Assembly (NCBI GenBank): GCA_903876785.1
Contig: CAIRBI010000124.1
Location: forward strand, 1 to 33,609
Origin: an uncultured Gammaproteobacteria bacterium
Lineage (GTDB): Bacteria; Pseudomonadota; Gammaproteobacteria; Pseudomonadales; Pseudohongiellaceae
Direction of reading: 5' to 3'
Length of the DNA stretch: 33,609 bases
A model generated the notes under the pieces. That model saw only the letters and a list, made by a program, of their open reading frames with translations, was not told the DNA's origin and made no database searches. Made by a program: the position numbers and the translations under genes. Within the stretch, counting starts at the first letter, position 1, and each line of letters begins with the position of its first letter. This document shows positions 1 through 6,257 of this stretch, piece after piece.

Positions 1-82
1 CGTTGCCTTACGGCCACATTCCCTTTCGGGGTACCACCTTGCACAGCTGCAGGTTGGCGGGGCGTCAGCCCTCTCTTAATGA
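1..82 (-). ncRNA. structured small RNA, C4/P4-cI-like candidate (runs off window)
   Basis: Read on the minus strand this stretch folds into at least four successive short hairpins with tight loops: 60-71 (GGGC-UGAC-GCCC), 36-54 (ACCU/GCA stem, GCUG loop), 21-31 (CCC-CGAAA-GGG) and 5-14 (GCC-GUAA-GGC). It starts about 7 nt after a near-consensus sigma70 promoter and no good reading frame begins in it. The hairpin series and phrases such as CCCCGCCAACC and GGUACCCCGAAAGGGAAU resemble, from memory, the C4 antisense RNAs of phages P1/P7 and the cI immunity RNA of P4, which silence a downstream replication or antirepressor operon. The position beside AlpA and primase genes fits. The family assignment is an inference; the structured RNA and promoter are visible. 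The 3' end lies beyond base 1. Confidence 0.55.
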
Positions 83-88
83 GTTTTT

Positions 89-117
89 AGTATTGTCTCG
101 TTGCTGGGGAAAGTCAA
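89..117 (-). promoter_or_regulatory. sigma70 promoter of the structured RNA
   Basis: On the minus strand TTGACT (117-112), a 17-nt spacer and AATACT (94-89) form a near-consensus sigma70 promoter. Transcription should start near base 82, at the foot of the first hairpin. This is one of the best sigma70 matches in the window. Confidence 0.65.
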
Positions 118-181
118 CATCATCTTGTTGCAGCGATAACCTATAAAGAGCCTCCTGCGTATGCGATATATAGCACAAAAC

Positions 182-415
182 TCAGAAGCCCATCGACTCC
201 ATCTGCGTCAACACTTCCTCTACGGTAAGGCCCGGGTGCCTCGCCACTGTCGCCTGCGCTATTTCCAAGCGCATTTCGTCTAGCGGTGTAGAGCCTTTGC
301 TGGTCTGCTCGGAAGTTGTTGAGGAACTGGGTGCGTCGCTCAGAAACGGAGCTCCCACCTTGAGTATTCCGAGCATCGCCTGATCTAAGACTTCCGTCGG
401 GGTTGGCGTTTTCAA
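182..415 (-). CDS. small hypothetical protein of the mobile element
   Basis: A 77-aa frame with a TTG start at 415. I do not recognise the family. The first half is rich in P, S and T (residues about 25-45) and probably disordered. The second half (about 46-77) is a charged amphipathic helical stretch ending VEEVLTQMESMGF. A stop lies three codons upstream of the TTG and there is no good ribosome site at normal spacing, so the start is weak; a later ATG (residue 14) is possible. An AAGGAG lies about 22 nt upstream but serves a frame that has no normal start codon. A sigma70-like promoter is seen at 484-512. The gene lies between the iteron region and the structured RNA and reads in the same direction as the primase. 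It could be a real small element gene or chance coding. Confidence 0.4.
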   Translation of the reverse strand: MKTPTPTEVLDQAMLGILKVGAPFLSDAPSSSTTSEQTSKGSTPLDEMRLEIAQATVARHPGLTVEEVLTQMESMGF

Positions 416-483
416 ATTGTCTTACGATATTATCAAGCTCCTTTCTGTTAGCTTCTGGTTGTATTTACCACGATCGCTCTGGA

Positions 484-512
484 AATATTTTTTTGCAAAA
501 AATTTTGGTCAA
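484..512 (-). promoter_or_regulatory. sigma70-like promoter upstream of the 77-aa gene
   Basis: Minus-strand TTGACC (512-507), 17-nt spacer, AATATT (489-484). The spacer is very A/T-rich. Predicted start near 477, about 60 nt before the 77-aa frame. Confidence 0.4.
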
Positions 513-763
513 ATGTAGTTTAAAACAAAGGGGGGGTGTTTCAAGGATAACCTAAGAATGTAAAGTTTCTATCGATTTGAATGCGCCAGCGAATTTGAGA
601 GGTGTCACCTGGTAGCTGAGACTGCAGTAAAAACACTTTGGGCCGGTAATTGACTGCGTCAAAGCGGGCTATAGCTGCCGCTCACAAGACGCGGGTCGTT
701 TTGGGGGATCAGCCAATTGAGGCAGCACCCCGCAGAACAAAACACACCTAGGGTGCCTGCTAT

Positions 764-787
764 TTCCGGTAATGTTAATTACCGGAA
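764..787. repeat. perfect 10-bp inverted repeat
   Basis: TTCCGGTAAT, spacer GTTA, ATTACCGGAA: 10-bp perfect arms around 4 nt, in non-coding DNA beside the iterons. There is no T-run after it, so it is more like an operator or origin element than a terminator. Confidence 0.6.
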
Positions 788-940
788 TTAGTGATTCCAA
801 TGAAATCAATGACTTACGATTATCCCCGTCGGTTCTGGGGGTGTCCGGGTCCCTTTTGGGTCGTTTTTCGGCCAAAACGGTCGATCCGATGGGCCGGTCC
901 GGTTTTTTGGGCCGCTCGTCTCGCGAGATTGCTTTAGCCC

Positions 941-959
941 TATTTCACACAGTGAAATA
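941..959. repeat. perfect 8-bp inverted repeat next to the iterons
   Basis: TATTTCAC, ACA, GTGAAATA. Ends 17 nt before the first iteron. A 10-bp palindrome TCTCGCGAGA lies just before it at 919-928. Both are typical of protein-binding sites flanking a replication origin, though the function is inferred. Confidence 0.55.
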
Positions 960-975
960 TGTTTCAAAAGCAAAT

Positions 976-1070
976 GGCGTTAGGCGTAGGGGCGTTACGG
1001 CGTAGGGGCGTTACGGCGTTACGGCGTAGGGGCGTAGGGGCGTAGGGGCGTAGGGGCGTTAGGCGTAGGG
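976..1070. repeat. iteron array, twelve copies of GGCGT(A/T)..
   Basis: Twelve head-to-tail units starting at 976, 983, 991, 999, 1007, 1015, 1023, 1031, 1039, 1047, 1055 and 1062. There are two main kinds, GGCGTAGG and GGCGTTAC. Two units (976 and 1055) are 7-bp GGCGTTA, and the last runs on to GGCGTAGGG. The units alternate at first, then four GGCGTAGG follow in a row. The array lies about 400 bp past the 3' end of the primase/helicase gene, the arrangement of plasmid and satellite origins whose Rep or primase binds iterons. The repeats are certain; the origin role is inferred. Confidence 0.85.
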
Positions 1071-1115
1071 CCAATCTGGCCAATCTGGCCAAACCAGCCA
1101 ATCTGGCCAAATCAC
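1071..1115. repeat. second repeat set, 9-mers CCAATCTGG
   Basis: Follows the iterons without a gap. Exact CCAATCTGG at 1071-1079, 1080-1088 and 1098-1106, a variant CCAAACCAG at 1089-1097, and a partial CCAAATCA from 1107. Each unit is partly self-complementary (CCA..TGG), so the set can also fold. Confidence 0.8.
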
Positions 1116-1240
1116 CATAGCCCCTAAAATTTTTTGCAAAATTCAAACGAATTGCGCCCCACGCAAACACCAGCCGTGATTCTTTTCACCAGTAAAGGCA
1201 ATAGGCAGCGCGCACGAAGCATCTCTACCCACTGCGTTTT

Positions 1241-1455
1241 TTTCATCAGTTCCCATCAGTTCCCATCCGTTCCGTGTTAATTTCAGCCAGCGGGAACGGA
1301 AGCAGGATGGGGGGCAAAAAGAGCCCCATCCATAGATTCCATTGATTCTTTCTTAAGGGAACGCATGGATCGGGAACGCATGAAATAGCTCTCCCGCTGC
1401 ATGATGCCCCCGCCGAAAACACTTCCCTTGCGTTCTCGGTCGGAACGCATGAAAT
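1241..1455. repeat. decamer and GGAACGCATG repeats near the primase 3' end
   Basis: Three 10-mers in tandem at 1241-1270 (TTTCATCAGT, TCCCATCAGT, TCCCATCCGT). Three spaced copies of GGAACGCATG follow at 1358-1367, 1373-1382 and 1442-1451, the last two extended by AAAT. These may be further sites for the replication protein. Confidence 0.6.
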
Positions 1456-1474
1456 GCTGTTCTCTACTGTTCAT
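1283..1474 (-). CDS. possible 63-aa protein coupled to the primase gene
   Basis: An ATG frame starts inside the last codons of the primase gene (11-nt overlap), which would allow translational coupling. The product is small and basic, with the motif FMRS twice (about residues 8 and 32) plus a further MRS at about 37; all three are encoded by the GGAACGCATG DNA repeats. I do not recognise it. The repeats alone could keep the frame open, so it may not be a gene. Confidence 0.25.
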   Translation of the reverse strand: MNSREQHFMRSDRERKGSVFGGGIMQRESYFMRSRSMRSLKKESMESMDGALFAPHPASVPAG

Positions 1475-3770
1475 CTTGTGTTTCTTCCTTGGCAGCTTTC
1501 GGTTGTTTTTTCCATGTCTCTGGGATATCCAACAATTCCGGCGGTAACGTCCTAACGGCCAGATACTGCTCCCGCTGCCCCTTGTTCAGTCCAACAAGGA
1601 ACTTATTGCGCTTGGGGTGCGTCCTCATGGCCTGCGGCACGCTGACTTCAACGGCCCAGCTACTTTCGATAACGTCCCGAATCAGATCCTTGGTAGCCTT
1701 TGCGTTACCGCCGATCTCCTTGGCAACTTCAGTGCGGTTCAATGGCTCGCCCTCATCGCAAGCCTTATTTATCAATTCGATGATTTCCTGTTTCTTGTCG
1801 GCGTCTTGTTCGCGCTTGGCTGTATCCTCCGCTTCGGCATTCATCTCTCCACGTGTCTTGCATTGTGGACTGGCAACTGCCCACCTCAAGGTCAATTCCT
1901 CTTGTTCATCAAAATCATTGAGAGCGTTTTTTATGCTGCTGTAAGACTCAATGCGAAGTTCATCCCAGCTCGCCTCGAATCGGGTCTTGCCTCGCACCAG
2001 CCAGCGGGTATCGTCCTTTTCTTTGACCAAATACAGCACTTGATGCGCGTCTGCTTCAAAGGCACTCGCTCCCCTGAATGTCGGCATTCCAGATTTCGCT
2101 CCATCGCGTGACAGATCTGCCTTGCTAACGTGACCAACGATCCAAGTAGGCAGTCCTGCAAAGCGCTGCTTGATCGCTGCAATCATCTTGCTGGCTTCGG
2201 CGTTGTCGTTATCGTTTTCCAGTTCAAACACTGCGGCCTTGGTGTCGAACACAATCAGCGGCAGAAGAGCAACTTCGCGCCCTGTTACGGTGGTGACCGT
2301 GCGGGTGTAATGCTCCCGATACCACGGCCCTGCGAGAACAACGGCATCAGCAGGCATGCGGGCTGCCTCGACAACGTGCAGTCGCTCCCCGACACTGACG
2401 GGCGTCTCTCCGATGGTTGGTGCATAGCCTGCAATGATTCGCTCAACCTGGTGGCTATCCTCAGTGATATAAACAACATGCCGCCACTGTCTTGGCGCAA
2501 GCGCATAGTCGTTCTCATGCAATCCAGCGGCTGCCATGCCCAACGGAAGTATTGCGGTTGTTTTACCAACTCCATGCGCTCCGGCAATGATGACAACCCC
2601 CGCGCCGATGAAGTGCGGCAAGATCCAGGTCGGTGGTTTCATGCTGTTACCGGGATCTAGGACTTTGGTTAGCGGGTGCTGCCATTCCTGCTTTGGCTTA
2701 TCCTCTTTGCCTACATGCTCGGTAGGTTCGGGGACCTCTGCGAAGCTCTTAACGACTGACTCAATTTCGGCCTGTCGCTGCGCTTCCTCAGCCGCTGCCA
2801 GATCGCCATTGTGGTCAAGCTGAACGTGTGCAGCCCACGGGTCAAACGTGCCGTGCAGGGGATCGCCCGCATGATCTGACTGCCAAAGATCATCCTTGCC
2901 GGGTATGAGTCGAATGCCGGGCGCACCAGTCGCGCCGGGGTGACTGTAACGCTGCTCTGTGACGTGCCACTTGTAGCCGTGCCGCTCTGCTATTGGCTCA
3001 AACTTGTGAGTGCGGTTATAGCTTGAGCGGCAGGTTGACTGGAATGCCAACTTCTTACCGCTGCCCATCGGTGGGCGATGCTGTGCCTCTTTACCATTAA
3101 CCTTAAATCCGGCAGCAGCGATAGCCTCACAGAATTTAAGATCATACTCGCGCAGTGCGTCATCATTGGTAGATAAATACAGCCAAAATTTTGCAAAGCT
3201 GTCCGGCAACAGAGGGGCATTATCAAAGCGGTTTTCGTTGGCGTATTGTTGGGTGCATAACTCTCCGGTTGTCTTATCCACATACACCACGCCGGGAACG
3301 CAGTCTTGAAGGTTCTCCGCTTTGGCACGTAACTCCAGAACAGTGATGCTTTTGCCCTCACCATCATAGACTTTAAATGTCAGCCAACGCGCCATCTCCA
3401 TCTCATCAGTCGCGAACGCCGAACGCCCCCCGCTGCCGGGGCGGGTTGAGCTAGTGCGAACACCAGCAGCCAGCAGGTCGTCTAGATTAAAGCCCCACGC
3501 TTTAAGTCCTATTCGTGCCATGGCTACATGGTCGGGGTCGATTGAGCATAACCCGTTTGCAGCAAGCGGTATTCCGTAGCCGGTAGCCTTGGGGTCGATA
3601 CTCGTTGCAGGGTTCTTGTTCCAATTTAGTCCGATGGGTTGTTTTGTGTAAGGGTGCAATTTGACCAGCATCATGCCGCTATTCAATAGGCGCTGTGCTT
3701 CGCTAAGGTCTGGTTGTAAATAGCTTTCCACTCTGCCCTCAGCATATAAGATATAAGGTAATGCACTCAT
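1464..3770 (-). CDS. primase-polymerase / RepA-type hexameric helicase (satellite replication protein)
   Basis: A 768-aa two-part replication protein. Residues about 25-165 look like a PrimPol-type primase: DPD at 78-80 as the metal-binding motif, STRPGSGGRSAF at 108-119, and ELRA at 146-149. Residues about 375-610 are a RecA-fold helicase of the RepA/AAA_25 kind: Walker A GAHGVGKT at 397-404, Walker B LIVFD ending at D509, and WIVGHVSK at 543-550 with the sensor His. The C-terminus (about 665-768) is charged and may hold a winged helix for origin binding. It should prime and unwind the element's own origin in the cytoplasm, as P4 alpha does with a different domain order. The start is supported by GGGGAGG about 8 nt upstream and by an ATGA overlap with the preceding gene. 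The iterons at 976-1115 are a plausible target. Confidence 0.85.
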   Translation of the reverse strand: MSALPYILYAEGRVESYLQPDLSEAQRLLNSGMMLVKLHPYTKQPIGLNWNKNPATSIDPKATGYGIPLAANGLCSIDPDHVAMARIGLKAWGFNLDDLLAAGVRTSSTRPGSGGRSAFATDEMEMARWLTFKVYDGEGKSITVLELRAKAENLQDCVPGVVYVDKTTGELCTQQYANENRFDNAPLLPDSFAKFWLYLSTNDDALREYDLKFCEAIAAAGFKVNGKEAQHRPPMGSGKKLAFQSTCRSSYNRTHKFEPIAERHGYKWHVTEQRYSHPGATGAPGIRLIPGKDDLWQSDHAGDPLHGTFDPWAAHVQLDHNGDLAAAEEAQRQAEIESVVKSFAEVPEPTEHVGKEDKPKQEWQHPLTKVLDPGNSMKPPTWILPHFIGAGVVIIAGAHGVGKTTAILPLGMAAAGLHENDYALAPRQWRHVVYITEDSHQVERIIAGYAPTIGETPVSVGERLHVVEAARMPADAVVLAGPWYREHYTRTVTTVTGREVALLPLIVFDTKAAVFELENDNDNAEASKMIAAIKQRFAGLPTWIVGHVSKADLSRDGAKSGMPTFRGASAFEADAHQVLYLVKEKDDTRWLVRGKTRFEASWDELRIESYSSIKNALNDFDEQEELTLRWAVASPQCKTRGEMNAEAEDTAKREQDADKKQEIIELINKACDEGEPLNRTEVAKEIGGNAKATKDLIRDVIESSWAVEVSVPQAMRTHPKRNKFLVGLNKGQREQYLAVRTLPPELLDIPETWKKQPKAAKEETQDEQ

Positions 3771-3997
3771 GGCCGCGCCTCCCCAGCATCCAGAATCGGG
3801 GCAAATTTGCCGTTCTTTGAATTATCCAGCGCGTTAAGCCCCAGAGCATTAGTAGGGCAAGGCTTTGGTCTGACCGGCCAAAAAGGGCATGATTTTGAGG
3901 TAGAGGCGGCGGTTTGTTGTCTGCATGTCCCATTGCCGTTAATCGGATCGAATGAGCATTCTTTACACTTATAATTGATTGCGCGTCGAAGGCTCAT
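3767..3997 (-). CDS. small zinc-binding-like phage/satellite protein
   Basis: A 76-aa protein with cysteines at 11, 14, 25 and 37 (CKECSFDP ... TCRQQ ... SCPFWPVRP). Short proteins with this CxxC...C..CP(L/F)(W/Y)PVRP pattern recur beside primase genes in phages and integrated elements, and their function is unknown. Its stop overlaps the primase start as ATGA (3767-3770) and its own ATG overlaps the stop of the 59-aa gene upstream in the same way, so the three are probably translated as a coupled unit. An alternative 64-aa frame on the same strand (3739-3933) lacks such features. A role in replication or its regulation is inferred only from position. Confidence 0.75.
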   Translation of the reverse strand: MSLRRAINYKCKECSFDPINGNGTCRQQTAASTSKSCPFWPVRPKPCPTNALGLNALDNSKNGKFAPILDAGEARP

Positions 3998-4173
3998 CGG
4001 CTAGCCCTCCCTTGCAGTTTTTCCATGCCTGAGTGGGTTGGCTGGTATAGGCCATAAGATGACTGGTTGTCGCAATTGCTCAAATACTTGAGGAATTTGC
4101 AACCCACACACAGGCCGCCTTTACTGGCTTCCAACGGGTCGGTTAAGGAAACTTTCAGCACATTAGAATTCAT
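3994..4173 (-). CDS. 59-aa cysteine-containing protein of the alpA-primase operon
   Basis: The ATG at 4173 is preceded by GAGGAG at good spacing; that ribosome site overlaps the alpA stop codon. The protein runs MNSNVLKVSLTDP to GRASR and has C22, C25 and C34 within LCVGCKFLKYLSNC, a likely metal-binding or Arc-like small fold. I do not recognise a family. Its stop forms ATGA with the next gene's start (3994-3997). It lies 12 nt after alpA. The two flanking coupled starts and the strong ribosome site make it likely real despite its length. Confidence 0.65.
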   Translation of the reverse strand: MNSNVLKVSLTDPLEASKGGLCVGCKFLKYLSNCDNQSSYGLYQPTHSGMEKLQGRASR

Positions 4174-4185
4174 CGCTGCTGCTCC

Positions 4186-4392
4186 TCAATCGGCTGCTTT
4201 ACTTCGCTGAAGCATGCGCTCTGCCTGCCAATTCGCGATAGCCGCAGAATCCCAAGCTACTGCTCGGATGCCCAGTTGGATAGGCGCCGGAAATTCACCA
4301 CGACGGATTGCCTCGTAAATCCAACTACGAGACATGCCAGTGGCAGCCTTGACTTGCTTGAGACGAAGAAAGGATCGGAGTTGCTCAGCCAT
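4186..4392 (-). CDS. alpA: AlpA-family transcriptional regulator
   Basis: About 68 aa forming a MerR/excisionase-like winged helix: FLRLKQVKAATGMSRSWIY (helix-turn-helix), then RRGEFPAPIQLGIRAVAW and a final helix ending in WQAERML. This is the AlpA (phage CP4-57 / P4 Vis) pattern; members activate or repress the integrase gene or act as excisionases. The ATG at 4392 is preferred because AAGGA lies 7 nt upstream of it; the ATG at 4398 is almost touching that site. It heads the alpA-59aa-76aa-primase run. The GGGGTAC boxes before the integrase gene are candidate targets. Family assignment is firm; the target is inferred. Confidence 0.9.
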   Translation of the reverse strand: MAEQLRSFLRLKQVKAATGMSRSWIYEAIRRGEFPAPIQLGIRAVAWDSAAIANWQAERMLQRSKAAD

Positions 4393-4405
4393 GTTCATTT
4401 CCTTA

Positions 4406-4448
4406 CGAACAAGGCCGGGCGTTCCGCACTGCTAGGTGGCCTTGTCCG
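4406..4448. promoter_or_regulatory. inverted repeat in the alpA leader
   Basis: Arms CGAACAAGGCC (4406-4416) and GGCCTTGTCCG (4438-4448) match at 10 of 11 positions around 21 nt. They end 2 nt from the alpA ribosome site. They could fold in the alpA mRNA leader and control translation, or bind a repressor. No T-run follows. Confidence 0.45.
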
Positions 4449-4587
4449 TACAATTAAGGATTGCAGCGGATCACCTGGAGAGAAGCTTGCACGGGCAAAA
4501 AATAAGGCGGAAGACTGAAATATTTGCTTTAATTAGTTAAAATCAATGGGTTATTTGGGCAATAAAAGGCATTTGGGTACATCGCGT

Positions 4588-5619
4588 CTACCAATCTTTT
4601 CTTATCCTGCGGACAACCGTTTCTTGTGTCATTCCGAGCTCTTTCGCCAGCAATTTGGCAACCTTGTCCCGCGTCACACGCAAGCCTTTTGCCTTTTGAT
4701 CTTCCGCAATCTGATTTGCTCGTTGTTGCAATACCGGGTCATGATTAAGGTGCCCCTCGGGTTTGGCAGCGGGTGCGCTGTTTAATGTCTGCTCAAAAAC
4801 CTTGAGTGCTTCGGTGCGAACTACAATGACCGCATCTTCCGGTAGTGCACCCGCCGGGTAATAGGTTGCTAGCCTCGCCTTTCCTTCATCCATAAATTTC
4901 TTTCGATTCTCCCCGGCCCGATGCGGTAGCGCTTCATCGTCCGCAGCCCAATCCTTTAGAGGGTCGAGCACCATCATTTGAGCCGAATGATGTTTAAGAT
5001 CTTCCAATTCAGCCTTTAAACCCGACTGGAGTTTTTTGTTGTCGCGCCGCTTTTGAATCTGGCATATCTCCCCGTCAAGTCCTTCTACGAAAGCGCCAGC
5101 AAAAAAACCGCCCGGTTCTATACTTGGGCCGCCAGTCAAATCATGGTATTTGCTTTCAACATGTCGAAGCTCATTGCCAATCATCGGCAAGTCCCACACC
5201 CCCTCCAGCACCGTCAGGTCATCGGATAGTACCAAGAACCGCTCGTCGTCAATGATCAAGTTGAGCAGTCTTCGGCAGTACTTTCCCCGCTCACTCTCAC
5301 AAATCTCATCGTAAAGTGCTTGAAGTTTTGGAGGGTTGGTGCGGCACTGATCGGTTAACCCTGGCACGTCCTGCTCCATTTGTTCGTCCCCAGTAAAGTT
5401 CGGTTCTGGAGCCAGCCTCCAATCCGTTTCATCCCAAGTAACGACCTTTCCGCATCGGCCTTTCGTATGATTCACGAACTGGATCGACAGCCGTAAACGT
5501 CCATCCAGTCCAAGCCGCAGGACGTCGGCATTGGTCACATCCTCACCTAGTACAGTAGAAAGGTGCCTGGCGGCATCATCGATTGTCAGCCATTCTTTAA
5601 GAGAAAATAATTTGCCCAA
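4588..5619 (-). CDS. hypothetical protein with terminal helix-turn-helix-like segments
   Basis: A 343-aa protein of unknown function. The N-terminus (about 8-45, EWLTIDDAARHLSTVLGED...) looks like a helix-turn-helix of the kind used to read sequence or build a complex. The middle holds a long charged region (about 180-215, likely coiled). The C-terminus (about 315-343, TRDKVAKLLAKELGMTQETV) again resembles a helix-turn-helix. Proteins of this form are common in integrase-linked islands without known role. The start is TTG at 5619, with GAAGGA 8 nt upstream; an earlier in-frame ATG was not seen. It lies about 190 nt ahead of alpA on the same strand, so the two may be separately controlled. A regulatory role is a guess. 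Confidence 0.7.
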   Translation of the reverse strand: MGKLFSLKEWLTIDDAARHLSTVLGEDVTNADVLRLGLDGRLRLSIQFVNHTKGRCGKVVTWDETDWRLAPEPNFTGDEQMEQDVPGLTDQCRTNPPKLQALYDEICESERGKYCRRLLNLIIDDERFLVLSDDLTVLEGVWDLPMIGNELRHVESKYHDLTGGPSIEPGGFFAGAFVEGLDGEICQIQKRRDNKKLQSGLKAELEDLKHHSAQMMVLDPLKDWAADDEALPHRAGENRKKFMDEGKARLATYYPAGALPEDAVIVVRTEALKVFEQTLNSAPAAKPEGHLNHDPVLQQRANQIAEDQKAKGLRVTRDKVAKLLAKELGMTQETVVRRIRKDW

Positions 5620-5624
5620 GTTTC

Positions 5625-5663
5625 CTATCCTTCATTTTTTGTTGAACCAGCAAGTCGCACCAT
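5625..5663 (-). CDS. possible 12-aa leader peptide
   Basis: An ATG with AGGAG 7 nt upstream opens a 12-codon frame (MVRLAGSTKNEG) ending at TAG 5 nt before the TTG start of the 343-aa protein. Its end overlaps that gene's ribosome site, so it could couple or modulate translation. Short and possibly chance. Confidence 0.25.
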   Translation of the reverse strand: MVRLAGSTKNEG

Positions 5664-5924
5664 GCGCTCGCTCCTGAGGTTAAATGGCGGTTTGTGTTTG
5701 GATTACTTCGGACGCTATCGCACAGTTGAGTGCTTTTATAGTCTACGAATTCCTCAAGGGGAAATCATGGCCTGTGCCACGACCGCCACGCAGACAGTCC
5801 CTAACGAACCAGAATTCAAGGCATCTATGCGCATTGGTTAAGTCAACGAGCACACTTCAATCATCAACATGATTGGGGTGATGATCCGCTGCTCACCAGC
5901 CATCAGCCAAGACTAAAAAGAAAA

Positions 5925-6170
5925 ATGTTAACTCTTGCCATCCTTACCCCCGGTCTTGCACTAACCGGCACCGGGACGGTTATTGCGGTGGTGCCGATTG
6001 CAGACGGTGCGGTGCAAGTCATGTATCGCGCGTCCGATGGCGGCGTCGAGGAGCGCCTGTTAAATCGGGCTGATGAGTCCTCTCTTCCGATTTTTGTCAT
6101 CAAGTGCCTCCATGATTTACAAGAACGGCGATCCAGTATTGCTGAGGGGGGGGCCAAGTTGTGCAAGTAG
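5925..6170 (+). pseudogene. N-terminal fragment of a SNF2-family helicase (remnant)
   Basis: The first about 50 residues (ILTPGLALTGTGTVIAVV, DGAVQVMYRASDGG, EERLLNRADESSL) resemble the start of the large SNF2/DUF3883-type helicases found in defence and restriction islands, where this beta-rich lead-in precedes the helicase core. After ADESSL the similarity stops, and the frame ends after 81 aa where a protein of roughly a thousand residues would be expected. It is therefore a truncated remnant, or a chance look-alike. It lies on the opposite strand to the rest of the element, beside the integrase 3' end. A run of eight G (6146-6153) falls in its tail. The family call is from memory of the pattern. 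The rest of 5664-6257 holds nothing I can identify. Confidence 0.4.
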
Positions 6171-6257
6171 GACAGGGAAGGGTGCAGCATGATTGGAAAA
6201 GCAAGCCTCCCATACAGACAGGTTCATTGCGATTTATCCCCAAAACAGCTCAATCGA

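Larger units (their letters stand above)
976..1142. other. candidate replication origin of the element
   Basis: Two adjacent tandem repeat sets (976-1115) are followed by an A/T-rich stretch at about 1124-1142 (CCTAAAATTTTTTGCAAAAT) that could be the unwinding element. Inverted repeats lie just upstream. The nearest complete gene is a primase/hexameric-helicase protein reading toward it. The whole 416-1282 interval has no convincing gene: short frames here have repeat-driven or proline-rich translations. An origin is the simplest reading, but regulatory or recombination repeats cannot be excluded. Confidence 0.5.

Noticed and set aside
669-1005. Two opposing short frames (68 and 77 codons)
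   Set aside because: Proline/arginine-rich translations from non-coding repeat DNA; no good starts.
976-1115. Tandem repeats as a CRISPR array
   Set aside because: Units are 7-9 bp with no spacers between them; no cas genes nearby.
964-1170. Short minus-strand frame with LARLAGLARLARLAL-type repeats
   Set aside because: Its sequence is created by the iterons; no ribosome site and no family.
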